A stretch of 64,000 nt of DNA from Gibbula magus (taxonomy: Eukaryota; Mollusca; Gastropoda; Trochida; Trochidae): positions 33,361,860-33,425,859 of the forward strand of contig OW388293.1 in NCBI GenBank assembly GCA_936450465.1, read 5' to 3'. A program made the translations under genes and the position numbers. The notes beneath the pieces were generated by a model, which worked only from the letters and a program-made list of their open reading frames with translations, was not told the origin of the DNA and made no database searches. This document shows positions 12,901 to 27,900 of this stretch, in pieces (position 1 is the first letter of the stretch; every line of letters starts with the position of its first letter).

Positions 12901-15900
12901 CGTAGACACGATTGGAATGCTGGTAAGTTTATAGTAACTCATCGAAAAAAATACAATTAGACGAATAGCATGTTACATTGACCGAGGCATCAGTACCATC
13001 GACACGTGGAGACCTGTTAATCAGCTGCAATTGTCAGTAAATTGGTATTGGTGGTACTACCAATACACGAGCGAGAAAAACACCCGTGAGTTATCTCCCT
13101 TAGCTTTTGCACTTTGAACATCTTCTAATTGCATCAATTGCTGATTTAGACGAATGGGAAACATCACCTTGACCAGTCTCTTGTAAACCTCCCCCAAGTT
13201 GCCTCCCTTCTGCATGGAGATGAGACGGAGATGGTCCTCCTCGTTGACCCACACCAGGAAGGTTTTGTCCTCGTTGAAGAAAATACCTCTTCCTGTCGGC
13301 CAATCGTTGTACCCACCGGCAGACCGTAAGAACCTGCGAGCGGTATCAGTATGTGTACCATAAGACCCACCATTTGCTCTTAGCTAATCTTATATTAAAT
13401 TTGCATCAATGTTTGCCCTATTTGACATATGCAATAATGTTGATTTTTACCTTTCGATGGCAATGTTTTATGAATGGAAATGCCAATGATATTTATGTCG
13501 TTTATACACTAAATATTTTAATTGTTTAAGATTTTACAAAGTCAAGCACGCTAACGGATGTAACTAAAAACGTGCATTTGGAAAGGAATCCTTCAAGTTT
13601 TGTGTTACAATAATCCACGAGATTAATGAAGATAATATTGGAACAATGACATGTTCCTAATTAGTGATGGTTGACACGACTCTTCACTTCCTGTGTAGTA
13701 GTTACCTGTCATGGTCATTGAAGAGGAAATGATCAGCAGTCAGCTGTTTCTGGGTTTCTGCAGTCATGCCGGTCAACGGTTGATACGTCCCCGTCAAATC
13801 TTCAGGGAGCTTCTCAAAAGCTTCTGTTGCCTTTTTCTCCATCTCCTCTCGTTGCTGGAAGACATTGGTTATAAAGCAATACTAACTGAGCATTAGCATT
13901 TGTAACGATTTCAGAGGCTGTGACAAGGCATATCATATAACGATACCAACACCTTTAAAGGGTCATGCGTCATGGAGTAGGCCCCTACATGTTACAATTA
14001 AGAATAAAACATATTAACGGTCCAGGACAGGTAAACGGGATACTACTCTAAACATCGAAGCAGACTACTCTAAACATCGAAGCAGACTACTCTAAACATC
14101 GAAGCAGACTACTCTAAACATCGAAGCAGACTACTCTAAACTTCGAAGCAGACGACCCTAAACATCGAAGGAGACTACCCTAAACAACGAAGCAGACTAC
14201 TCTAAACAACGAAGCAGACTACTCTAAACATCGAAGCAGTCTACCCTAAACAACGAAGCAGACTACATGTACTCTAAACATCGAAGCAGACTACTAAAAT
14301 ACTACTCTAAACATCGAAGCAAACTATTCTAAACATCGAAGCAGACTCACTCTAAACATTGAAGCAGTCTACATAGTTTGAACAAAAATAGTTTAAATAG
14401 TGTCCATGAAATACCATTTAAGTATACCAAAGGTGTATTGTCGAGTATATACGTTCGAGTTCCGATACTGGTTGCAACATGTGCCTCTTGACTGAAAACC
14501 ATAATATCACCCAAAAAAGCGACGATGTCACTGATAAGCTGTAGTTGAGAACAAACCTCTTTTTGAAGAATGGGAGGAAAGGCGAACCCATCGTGGGACC
14601 TTCCGACGCGTACTCTTGTCGAGATGACGTACTTCCCTTCAGGGTCAAGGTCGTCTATTTTGATCTTTTGTAAGTCTCCGAAGTCGCAGTTTGGATGTTT
14701 GATGGGCTTGTTGCTTGGGAATTTGTGATAGTCCTTGATGATGGCGTCAAAAACGTCTTGGAACGTCGTATACCCTTCCGGGTCACAGGCGTAGATACCA
14801 ACACCGCTGTCTGTGTTCTCGCAACCTGGAGAGGAAACAAATATTTGAGGGCATTTAGAAGTTAAGCTCAGGGAAAGACATGATTTCTGTAGAACACAAT
14901 ATAAAGAAGCTATCCACAAATCTTGCATTTCTCTCCGTTGAGAAGAGGAAGGGTAAAAGTCCACATAGCAGATAGGAGTTTAAAATGTTTAAGGGGCATT
15001 ACTGTTTTTCATAATATTTTCATATATATTTAGCTTTAATACGTGCCAATGAGCGTATCTATGAGTTCAAATAAGTTCATGCATATCATTACCAATCGCC
15101 AAATATATGACAATTACTTGTTTCTAATGGAAATCGAGCAGCGCCCTTATACATGTGCAGAAACTGAAACTACACGTCCGCAGTAGTTACAACTTATATT
15201 ATACCTATTTAATCCCCAACCCAAATTTGTCTTTTTGTTTGTTGTAAATAAGTTTTCCAAACTACAGGATTGACTAACGTGCAAGAATCACGGACTAGAC
15301 TCTTACGTACCGAAAAAACTGTGGAATTAAAAAATAATATCAAAAGCCCAATATAAGGGCCAGATTTAGAACAATCAAATGAATACTTTAAAAGGGAATA
15401 GCAGAAGTCAATCATCGTGAATTAATACCTCATATTTGACTGAGTATTCGCCCCCATTGTATAACCTGACACATTTTTCTATTATTTCAAAGTTTAGTAC
15501 AGATAATGACAATGTTAATAATATGTAATGCTGTGTCGTCATCATTGTGAAAATAAATCTTCATGTTACACTCCTCTTGATTCCTTTATTTGTTTTGAAA
15601 TCTTTCGTTTGCAATAGATATCCAAACGTTAAATGTTAAACAAATATGTAATGGAAACCCGATTCTACAACGAATGCTCTTCATCATTCTATTTTCGTTA
15701 AAAACCAGATGTTGTGAGGTCTCTGGAACACAAACATCAAACGTAACAAATCAACGACGCCGTGTATGTGTTTGAGTGTTTACTATAAGACACAGGCGTA
15801 ATTTCTCTATTTATCTTCTACTTTACTCTAAGCTCTTTCAGCACGTGCTTCACCAAATGCACTCAATTACAATGTCAAGCCTCGCGAGAGATTGCGAGAA

Positions 15901-18900
15901 GAGCTGATGTTTATCTCCTCTCTCTTCCATTTATTTCAATTATCAATTCCTCGCATCGTATAAAGTTACAAATATCTCAGCGACTTGGTTCCTCGTCTCG
16001 AACTGTGCCATGGACAAGATAAGCCTTCTAGCTGGGCACCTGCCGCTAACCGGTTTACTTCCGGGTCAGTCCCAGACAAGCCGGCCAATCCGTCTCACCA
16101 CAGAATGATTCAGTACCCTTTACATCAAGCACATCGCAATCGCTTCTGGAAATAAGTTTACATTTTTCAAGTTTAAGAAAATTCCACTCGGTTTCAGTAT
16201 TTTCAAAACAGTCTTGTATAATATTTTTTTAAATATCAAGTCTATTTCTTTCTGTAATCAGAAGTGTTCCAACTTTTCAATTTATACTCTGTTTCATAGA
16301 TAAAACATTACATGACATGCTCGAGAGTGAAGACACTGTATCCAGAACAATTAACCTATCCTTTTTTTCAATTTAAACAAATGTTTCCGGGACAAAGTGC
16401 CCTTCTGGAGAGCATCGAGTGGATATATTCAGCAGGAATTAGCTGAGTAGACTCAATCTGCCTCGCCCAGGGCAGGTGTCTAAGAGTGTTATACCTATCT
16501 ACAAGCTCTAATGACTTATAAAGGGTGGTCGTTAGGAGGTGAACAGCGATCGCTTTGCTTACAGAATCAGTAAGGTATGAGGAGTTAACCCTGCCAAGGC
16601 GCCGACAGAACACATATAACTCTTGACTACAATAGGACTTAGAATAGCAGTATCTTTGAGATATTACCTTAATTGAACGAACGTTAAATAACTTCTCCAT
16701 TTCTTTAAGAATATTATTCATACACGTTAAAATCTCTGAAAGCTAAATGAGGTAACATTCAAACTTTTAATATACTGAATTAAATCGACACCATTTTAAA
16801 ACACCTGAGTAATTGAATGACCGCTTTCAGAAAATAAAGAATCGATGTAATAGATGAACGAACATAGGCACTATACGTGGGTGACCTTTGTAACCTTGGT
16901 TACGCTTCATATTACGATCTCAGTTTCAGTAGAGATGACATCACTGTAAGTATGAAGTTATCATAGTTCAATCCCTCCATAACAACTACATTAACATTAT
17001 TATGCATTCAAAGAAAGGAATTATTGCAATAGAAACTTTTTGAAATCATTTGTACATTAATTGCCACGTAAGCAAACTGTTCTTCATCAAAACATGGGTT
17101 CTTTATTTTCACAATTTATTTCGATTATCTGCGTTCTCATGGATGGAAATTTTGATGAAATATTTTCTTATCGGCCTAGCTACAGGTAATATACACGAGG
17201 TGAAGCCAAATTATCAAGAATTGACCCGATTGCCGAAACATATGGTCGAGGCAGTAAATGCTGTATAGCAGCAACTCAACTCACAGGTAGGTAATAATAG
17301 ATCATACAATGACCATTGGTCCGATTCTGTCATCAACTCCGCGATATTAACACAGACCAAAGTCTAGAAGGTTTATATTACATAACCCACGGAGGGATCT
17401 CAGAATAGGATCAGAAGATAACACATGATAACCAACATGGAGACTGATATTAAACTATGTCAGACTCTCCTTACATTTTAAATATTTAAATGTTGACTTT
17501 TCGAAAAAAAAATTACTTCAGGGACTCAACGTCAGTCTTTGAACCCACTGGTGTCATACAGTAATGTCACCAACGGGTCAGAGGGTGATCCAGTATGTAT
17601 AGTTCCTCCCTGCCGTAATTGTTCATTATTTCCTGATTGGTCACAGTTGACCTAATAGTCTGCGCTAACGGTGAATGTTGATTAAATACTGGGCATAAAC
17701 TTCAATCTGCGTATACATGAATGATAAATCGAATGGAGGTGAGGTGAGGTGATTTGGGGTTTAACGCCGCTTTCAAGATTATTTCATTTATATCGCGGCT
17801 GCTAGTATTATGGCAGGGAGAAAGCCCGCAACGCCATGTGGCTATGCACTGCAGTGAAACCTGCGAGCATCGGCTGGAACTAGCGAACCATGGGTGATAC
17901 TACGTTGAAATTCAGGGTAGCATTGCACCAAAACCTTACTGCGTGTAGAACAGTTCTCTACTGCAGACAAAGTTGCCGTGCCCCTGGCGGGATTCGAACC
18001 CCGGACCTCTTGATCCGAAGCCGAACGCGCTAACCACTGCACTATTCCACCCCCAAATCTAATGGATAGTTTCATATCGATTTCTGAATTGCTTTCCTAC
18101 GACGTTTTAATGTCATCTATATGGAATTTAATATTTGTAAATAGGTAACACGCGTGTAAAGAGTTATCATGAGCCTCCCTATCTACATGGCAGTATGAAC
18201 ACATACTAGTCAGGGTCCTGTTGAATATATTCAATAGCTACCTCAGCTGAATAACGTTCAACATGTCAATGAACCCAATGAACAATGTACACGTTGCATG
18301 ATGGTGCGACCATGTAGGTCAGTGGGTAACATCCCTGTGGTTGTTAGTCATTAAACTCCTCTTCCTATCAACGTAGCTATCAGCAAACCTCAGTGAAGCA
18401 ACATTGAAACATGTGTTTGGTATATCCTACATGTTATCAACCGAAAAAATACTTGACTTTAAATGTTTAAATACACCACTTTACTACGATGAGTATGTGT
18501 TTAAGGCTTTATGTAAAAATATGTATTTTACCGATCTGTACTTAATCTCATGTGTACTTTACCGATTCATCCTCACTAACAGAAGAAAAGAAGTTATAAT
18601 GGTTAGAATTTAAATATTTCTCCACGTCAAATAAAATTGGGCCATTTGAGAATGACGATTGACGTAAATACCGGAACGTTTTTTTAAAACTTCATCAAAA
18701 TTGAATTCGTTACAATTTTATGTGAACTATCATTAACGTCAATATTTTTGACAGTTGTGTACGAACAAGCATGGTGATTGCACATTTCAATATTCAATGA
18801 ACTCGAAAACTTAAAAAGAGGATATGCAAGTTTCTTCAATTTTATATGCTTTGTTTCACAATGCTCCATGAAACGCAAACAAGTTTTCTCTAAGAAATAA

Positions 18901-21900
18901 TATTCTGCAATTCCTTCTCGAGTAATGATATCTTGTGATGATTCAGTGCTATAAATCATGTGTAGCCTGGCCGTATATTTATAGAGCCCATTTACATAAC
19001 AAACCCCTTGATTTGAAGAGGATTCTGAATAATGCTTTGGCCAGTGGTCTTATGAAACCATTCTACAGACTTGCCGAGTCTTCTGTTAACATATGTATGG
19101 GAAGAGGAATTTATGTATTAAGATGTTGATACGTCTAGTAAAGGTATAATGTTGCCTGAAAGATAGACGAAAAAGGAACGCTTTAAAACTCGTGTCGCCA
19201 TCTAAAAGTAGCGCCAGGTATAGCTTTGTATTGTTCATCAGCTTTAAGAATAAATGTTATTATTAAAATCGGCCATAACTTAAAGTTTGGGTCGGGAAAA
19301 AGTAAAATAGTTTGATCATCTCACTTCATGCTTGTAAGTATATTTCTAAACTCTAATTGAACCTCATTTGCCCTACTTACTACCGTAACGTTATCTGTGT
19401 TTCACGTATGTAACACGTGTACGACTTGTGCTATATGCAAGTTCAAAAGACAGTCACAATTATTATAATAATTCATAATCTCTAAATCTCGTTAGTCTAT
19501 GGAATCTGTCCATAACATCAGTGAGTAACACACAATTACATCTGACTCACTGGTGTGTCTGTCTATTTGGGACGTCTGGGACGTTCGGCTTATGGGACGT
19601 CTGCTTTATGGGACGTTCGGCTAGTGGGACGTCTGGGTTATGGGACGTTCGGCTTATGGGACGTCTGAATTATTAGAGGTCTTCGTTATGGGGCGTTCGA
19701 GTTATGTGACGTTCGAGTTATGTGACGTCTCGGGGTTATAGGGGTAAAGCGTCACCTACAGGTGGTAACGTCTCCAGGTGAAGTTCAGAGAGCAAGGAAT
19801 CTTAGAGGTGACATATGATTGTATGACAGGTTACGGACTTTAACTGAACCTTGCTACAATAAGGCAGGGCATATGTTGATGAATCGGTAGATCAGGCGGC
19901 GGTTCAACAAAATGAAGCGCTTCGTAGCGCTCATTGATCGCTCAATCTAGCGCTCAATGAGCGCTTCTTCTCTCTTGAACGACACAGTGCAAATTCCTCG
20001 AAGTTTGCTCGCCTTGCTACGTAGCGCTACATTGAGCAATCGCGTTCAAGAGAGGTTTAAAAGTAATCTTGAACACGGCCCAGCTAAAGCAGACTTATTC
20101 TGAAGAACACAGAGGAAGTTACAACATTATGACAAGGGGAAACAGAGAGAGGTATAACACTAATAAACAGAAACCTGATAGAAAAACATACTTTCACAGG
20201 GACCGGTAGGAATTACCACAGAACCAAAGAAGACGAAACTGCTATGTTCTAATGGAGACAAGTGACTATAGAGGAACACGTCTATAGTAGAAACTGATTC
20301 TGATAGGCTTTCAAAGGGAGGAATAACAGTACAGAGAAAAGACGTTATGCCATTAATACGAGGCGAGATGACGGCGATGTTGTGATAGTCTGGGTCACAG
20401 TGGGGATGTTTAGGTTTGCCATGTCGTTGTTGGTAAGCCGATTAGGGGGATCAGGGTTTGATGGGCCGTCAGTCTTCTTCTTAGAGGCCATACATCCATG
20501 GTCACATGATCTGGGGGCGGGGGTTTGTTGTGGAGACGCTCAGGTAAACAGGTAAACAGACCAGGTAACGAGGGGATGAGGTCAACGTACTGATACCGGT
20601 TACATTCATAATACGTAAGTCAATATAATTATTGATCATAACAACCAGATGGGGGCTAGCGAGGATATAAATACCCGCAAAGGCCCTCTACACTGACTCA
20701 AAGTACACTACGACTACTGAACTATCTATAGACAAAGGACCAATAAATGCTATAGAATGCTACAACGGTTTGCGAAACCATGATCGTATCCGTCAAACGA
20801 TGTTATACCTGGGATCACACTATCTGTATTAGTACAAATTCTTGTGTTTTCGGAACGAGTCCGATTCTATCTAAATGGCATGTAACTCGACTCCAGCGAA
20901 GTGCTAATCTTTAGATTTAATGCACATACGGTTTATGAATACTCTCTTTCTTTAATGGGATGTTACACTGATATAACCAAAGATTGCATTAAGAATATGT
21001 TCTTAGTTGATGCCAGCTTAGGTCTAGGATCGCCTCCAACCCATCCATCACCAGGTTAACTGCTCGGTGGTCACATGAACATTTTAAATAACGTCACTTA
21101 CTGAGGGTGACATCGTTAGTCCGTCAACTCATGGCTCAGTGTGTGGCAATGAACAAACTCTCAGTTAATCCAGCCATGAGGCGGGCAACTAACAAGGGAC
21201 CCATAGGATCAGGTTACACCACACTGTGATTCACATGTACAACAAGGCAATGTAATTAGGACAAGGTAGTAACAACATGCAATCTATGAAATATAGATTT
21301 TATATATAAGCCCCCTTTGATTTTTTTCAGCTAACCATTGCAACCATTGATCTATCAAATGGAACCACAAAAACGTGTGCGGAAGTAAGGTATGATATAT
21401 TACATACTAGATCGATGTTAACGATAACCAATCGTGTTTGTCCTGGTTGTTATGTTGATATTGTATAGTGTGTGTGTGTAACACAATGTGGTGACGATAC
21501 ATAGTGGCCTTGTATAACAATAGGTCTTTATACTCAACATAATCAGTTGCAATCTTACATAGACTCCAGATTTGATTTTCGATGAAACTAAGCTGTTTTA
21601 TGAAAAAAATAGATTTGATTATTAGATCACACACTATACATTTTGTTTTTCTGATGCCATGGTACAGCGTAAATCATTATGGTACTCATATACACAGAGT
21701 AAGGCTTTTTATACATTTAATTTTGTGAGCTGTAATTATATACATTTTTGGCTGATGATACTATATATTTGAAATGCATAATTTACATGACCCTTAACTG
21801 AACATTGTGTACAGTAGTATATCTCATTAACCGCGCTGAAGAAGATGACAGGCACTAAACAAAACTAAACAACGGGCAAATGAATAAACAACAGAGACCT

Positions 21901-24900
21901 GTCCGAATGACTAGACCAGTCTTAGAATGATCCCCTGTGTATTATAAACGTTAATCAATTTGGTCAGAAATCAAACTTACTTATCATCCATTGTTAATTA
22001 ACTTACATGGTTAGTCCACCAATACAGTTGGTATCATTGTAACATGTGGACCAATATGTGGTGAAGATCTTGACCAGAACGGGAAAAAGTCGTTTGCCTT
22101 GTAGCGCATCAGGTATTCCATTATACTAACTTCATCCGCTGTTTCTGTCGGTTTTATAAGTTGGATAAAACATGACCCGCGGGCATTATTTAAAAGTATG
22201 CCTCCTCCCTTGACCGCGGGAATTGGGCATTCTTTTAATTATGTTCGCGGGTTATGTTTTATCCTACATATGTAAAATAATTAGGCATTCCCTATAGTCA
22301 CCAAATTTACCATCTATATCCCACATTGGTCAAGGTTTTCCAACACAAAGTTTTATCATTTTAGACCTTTGCATTCATGGAAGTATATTCTAAAGTTCAG
22401 CATTCCCCTGATGATGAAATCAAGAATTAGAAACATCCGTGTTATCTTCAGTTGCGTGACCTCCATTGTTTAAATTATTTCTATTTGAGGCATGTACAAG
22501 TTCACTCAATGGATCAGCTGGAAATCGAGTCCTGACTGAGATTCCCAAGAAGTCCAAGAAGGTTATTTATGTAGACAACTCTTTTTTTTAATTCAGATTT
22601 CTATTTTTTATAAATTGTTAACTCAAATGCAAACATTTTGGACAGAAAGCACTTTGAAAATGCGATGTTAGCACCCGATGTGTATTTAAACAAACATACA
22701 AATCAAAGAATCATACTCTGATGTATGAAATTGTGAGCCATTAACAAAACATATGTCTATCAAAAGACATTTAAAATGGACTTTCTCCGGCAGAAGTATA
22801 TCGTTTTGTGCTCTGTTGATACTGTGGTGAAGTTTCGTTGGTTCGTCAGTGTACAAAGCGTTTTTACTCGTGAAAACAAATATTAGAAACCACAAACAAG
22901 TTATTACCCTTCAAAAAAGACAAATTCCAAATTGTTGCAAGGGAAACAGAAAAACATAAAATTGAAAAAGAAAACGCTGAAACCCTGGAAAGTCACATCT
23001 ATATGATTATTCAGAGAGTGCTAGACTTATGCTACGATGAAAACAATAAGAACGTTTTAGTTTAGCTTAGAAATATATCTAAGTTGATATTTTAATTCTG
23101 GCACACGAAAACGTCAAGGAAATATAAGTCTAAACTGATTTAGTGACGAATTCATAGGCGCTTAAAAAACGGAAAATTTATTAAATGATTTTAAATCAGG
23201 TTTGTATTGATTTTCTCTGCTCATCCTTATACGTAGCGGTATTTTTACAAAGTCAATTTTCAAAAAGAATATCACTAATCCCGGCCATGACCAACATTTG
23301 AAACCGGTGACATAAAATTTCTATCCATTTCAACATTACGTGTAATTTGATATACACAAGCTTATATTTTTCAGAAGGTAAGTAATATGTGCAAAATTGT
23401 TTAGTTTGTTAATCGACCACTTGAAACAAATATTCAACATATTCCAACACAAATATCAAAAGTAAAGAGAGCCAATTCTCTCCCCAAAAAGGTTACTCAA
23501 GTCATTTCTTTCCCCATGACCTCTGTCAAAATCCGAGCTTTTTCGTGTGTCTGCAAGAGAATCCTGATTGGTTGTAATCAAAGTGAGTTGTGCAATCAGC
23601 GACGCCTGTTTCAAACTGGGCACTCGGTCTGTCCCCGAAACTGCCAGGAGACTAGCTTTATTTTATCCCTGTAACACGCACATACATCTTACAATGAAGA
23701 CAGAAGATAGCCGAAGATGTAAGACGAGTTTTGATTGGATAGAATTCGAAAGGGGACTTAGCAGAAATATGGCCGAACTGTTAACAGAGGTTACGCGGCA
23801 AGATATGAGTTGAGATGCCTCTTTGAGGAGAGAAAAGAAAAGAGATGCGTAACAAGATATAATGTAATTAAATATATCTTTGTCATAAAGTAATAGACTG
23901 GCTTCGACTCATTGCTTTTACATCAGGTTAAACAAATTGGGATTACATGTTCTAACATCATACTTATGATTTATAATTCGAAGTTAGGAGCTAGTCTATA
24001 TAATAAATATAACCTACGACTACCTACTGTGGACATCAAGTTACTTGTTCTACTTTCAATCGAAAACATTTCATTTTTATTTTTAATAAAATAGTACAAC
24101 CTGTCATCTCGAAATCAACACGAAGCCTGTAGGTATGTCAGTGTTACATACCATTAGTAAAGGAGAGTATTTATAAACTCTATGTGATGTTAATCTAGAT
24201 ATCAGAACTAAGATTGATTTGATACTGGTTTCGCGGTCTCCACCTGTTAAGAGTTCGAATACCAGGAATGTGCTCTATTGGTCTGCACCTGCCCTGGCCA
24301 CCCAGTTAAATCTAGCATTGTTGATGCCTTGTGCTGATAAGCCTGACCCTTACTGACTCCCAGTTCTCTGAAATCAATATTTGCAATCTTCAAATAGCTT
24401 TAAGAAATTCAATCGTGGTTATATATGGGAAAAATGAATCACTTCAAATGCACTTTTAAATATTACAATGTAATATATATAATTAACGTTAGCATTATAT
24501 GACCGTGTAATTGAGTCTTTAAAACATAATGTGTGTATATACCATGAGTAATAGCCATCGAGGATGAAATCTTTTACCTAAAAAATAATTGTTCGTCATG
24601 AATTATAATTTGATAATTACAATACACATGGTAGCACACGCCTAAAGTAGTTTCCTTATTCTTGTTTATTTGGTTATTTGGTTATTTGGTCATGTAACTC
24701 CAAGATACACGTCTTAAAGGGGCAGTAGCACGTTTTTTGGCTCAAATAAGTTGATGAAATGTTTTTGAAAAAAAATGTCACTAATAGTAAAACACCCTTC
24801 TCTCTTTAGAAAATGAAGTTATAAAATGATTATACATGGTTCCGTAAAGCCATGGGAATCGTTTTTGTCATTCAGAATAATAAATTGTGTTCACAATAAA

Positions 24901-27900
24901 ATGCCCGCCATGCAATTTTTGCTTTATACGCAACACCATTATTACCACTACGGATAATTGGTTTGTGTAATAAGATATTTTACCCTCTAAAATAAATATA
25001 AATGACATAAACTATCATTATAAATGGGAAATTTGAAAAAATATTTTTTTCAAAAAACGTGCTACTGCCCCTTTAAAGAGAGACATTTCTGCAGTGAATA
25101 TGTTGATCTAGACATCATCTGTTAAACAAAACGTTAAACAAAATCATTTAATCCTATGATTTAATCCTGTTATGATTGCAGGTGAAATACCGGGATCTAT
25201 CAATGAAAATAAACCGTGTTATCAGTTACTAGTGAAAATAACAATGTCACTAGTGACTGATATAACAATGACCTGACGTCATAAAACAATGATCCGACGC
25301 CATGACGTCATGGAAAACTAGGAGGAAGCGCTTTAGACATTTAAATAAAAAACGGTAATATTGATGTTGTAAAAGGTTACCTGTCAAAACGCAGAACTGC
25401 AAAACGCAGAATTCCCAATTAGCAGAAATGAAAAGTTCATTGTCAGGCAGGTCACACCTATTCAAGTAATGGATTGGTCCACTCTGACAGTGAGTAGAGC
25501 GACACAGTCAAATTAGCAGATCACTGAATCAACATTACCAGGGAATTGTATACCAAAAAACAAATGAAAATGCCTGGTTGATATTATCATATTGAACATA
25601 TATGTTGTGTATGAATGTGATGCCTACACAAAATATATAATCAACATGCTGTCAAAAGTGTAGTCAAATATAACAATTACAATAATGTTGTTTTTCTATC
25701 CATGCATCTATTTTAATAAAACAAACAGAATAAGATGTTTGTACTGTAGGGTTTAAATTTTAGGTTTCTTTTTCTATACACACTTTTAAAAAAAAGAATG
25801 TGTAATCAATCGAGTATATTGCGTATACATGTAGGTAGTTACGCCTATGAAGCAGCTTGTAAATATCGACCAAAATGATATCCTTTTCATTTTGTTAAAG
25901 ACGGCTTTCATAATAAAGTATGTAAATGAGGATTCCTTATTACGCGTGTTTCGGAAATAATACATATGGCACGATTGTGCCAATCTTATATCAGTTACGA
26001 CAGTTACGAATATAATGTTATACTGTTTGTTTTTAAAGGTGGATGCCATGAACCACTGCCCAGACGTACGGCAAGCTGATGCCTTTAACGACTACATCGT
26101 CGCGACGTGGGTGGATGACGATGCCAGGTTCCCTCCCCGACTCTGGAACCACCATGGAACACAAGGACCCCGCACCAACAACAACCTTGAAGGGTTTCAC
26201 TCTCGGATCGGCAAGACACTGCAGCACAGACACCCCAACGTCTACAGGTTCATCGAACTGATCAAGAACATTGAAAACGGAGAGAAAGCAAAGGTCATCC
26301 AGATCAACTTTGGAGCTGCTCCACCACCCAAGAAAGCCATCTACAAAGAGAAGGAGCAGCGCCTGGCTCGTCTGAAAGATCAGCTTCGCCGTGGTGAGAA
26401 GTCACCAATGCAGTTCCTGGATGCAGTCGGACCTCTCATGATGATGAAGATGTGAATGAAAGCAGAGATTGAACAATGAACAATGATAACCAATGTTGTA
26501 AATTATTGTAAATAAGTTATTGTAAGTTATTGTACGTTATTAATAAGATGTAAGAATCATATTATATATGAAGAGATACATAATGTACACATTGTTACGA
26601 TAGAATACATCAAAATGATGACCTGTATTTTGTCTTCATTTCCTTGCGGGTCGTTCCATTATATTATGAGGGTTCAGGAGTGTGCAATCAAGAATACATG
26701 TTGTTGTTTTAGCAGTTCTGCGTTTTGACAGGATACCTTGTAAAATGTAAAATCTACGACGTATTTTCGTAAATGAGACCCAAATAAAGCCTGAAGCGAA
26801 AGAATGCTGATACACATTCTGCATAGTTGATTGATTCCATGAGTTAGTATACAGATTACCAGTTCTACTGGACAGACGGGACGTGTATAACAGAATCGTT
26901 TGGAACAGGTGGACGATGTCATCTATCTTAACCACCATGACTACATCATTGTATCATTTCTTTGATTGTTTGTTGGGAATACTCAAGTCAGACAGATTGT
27001 GAGTTGGTGAGTTGGGGTTTAACGCCGCTTTCAAGAGTATTTCACTTATATCGCGCATGTCGCGGCTGCTAGTATTATGGCAGGGAGAAAGCCCGCAACG
27101 CCACGTGGCTATGCATTGCGGTGAAACCTGCGAGCATCGGCTGGAACTAGCAAACCATGGATGGCACTACGCTGAAATTCAGTGTAGCAATGCACCCAAA
27201 CCTTACTGCGTGTAGAACAGTTCTCTACTGGAGACAAAGTTACCGTGCCCCTGGCGGGATTCGAACCCCGGGCCCCTTGATCCGAAGCCGAACGCGCTAA
27301 CACTGCGCTATCCCGCCCAAGACAGTTTATACGTTACATTATCATCTATCAGCTATCAAAACGAGAATTGCTCTTTTACCTACCATAAGAGGTGAGGTGA
27401 GTTGAGTTAAAGTTTAGCGCCGCTTTCAAGAGTATTTGCATTACTGCTGCTAGCATTACTGCAGGGAGAAAGCCCGCAACGCCATGGTGGCTACATTTGC
27501 ATTGCGCTGGGACAAGCGAACCACATGGATGCATGTATATTGTGTTAAAATTCAGTGTAGCATTGCACACAAACCTTACTGCATGTAGAACAGTTCTCCA
27601 CAGCAGACAAAGTTGCCTCTTGATCCGAAGCCGCCTACCATAAGAAACATCTACAGAGCCATGATGATGGCGGCATCCCATACATATAGAGCACGAATGT
27701 TAGTGGTAAGATATTAAATAAATGTTTTCTGGTTTTCGAACCCTAGAACTAAATACAGCTACGTTGATGTTTCTCATATACATGAATATTCACAGTATGA
27801 TATTGTATACTGTACAGGAAGAATATTTCAAGGCCGCCTACTTCCACTACTATATACACAGCATTAACGTGGTCTAGATGACTCATGAAAATACATCTGG

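Noticed and set aside
17980..18054. tRNA gene on the minus strand (A box, B box, Arg-like anticodon loop)
   Set aside because: No acceptor stem pairing and the similarity continues into a repeated SINE body; the same head recurs at 27250-27319. It is the SINE promoter.
20457..20510. 48-codon minus-strand frame [18 protein letters not shown]
   Set aside because: Composition looks protein-like, but it overlaps the questionable AK relic in another frame, has no donor or partner, and no known homologue comes to mind.
23568..23813. 81-residue plus-strand frame
   Set aside because: No domain, no conserved pattern, no neighbouring exons in phase.
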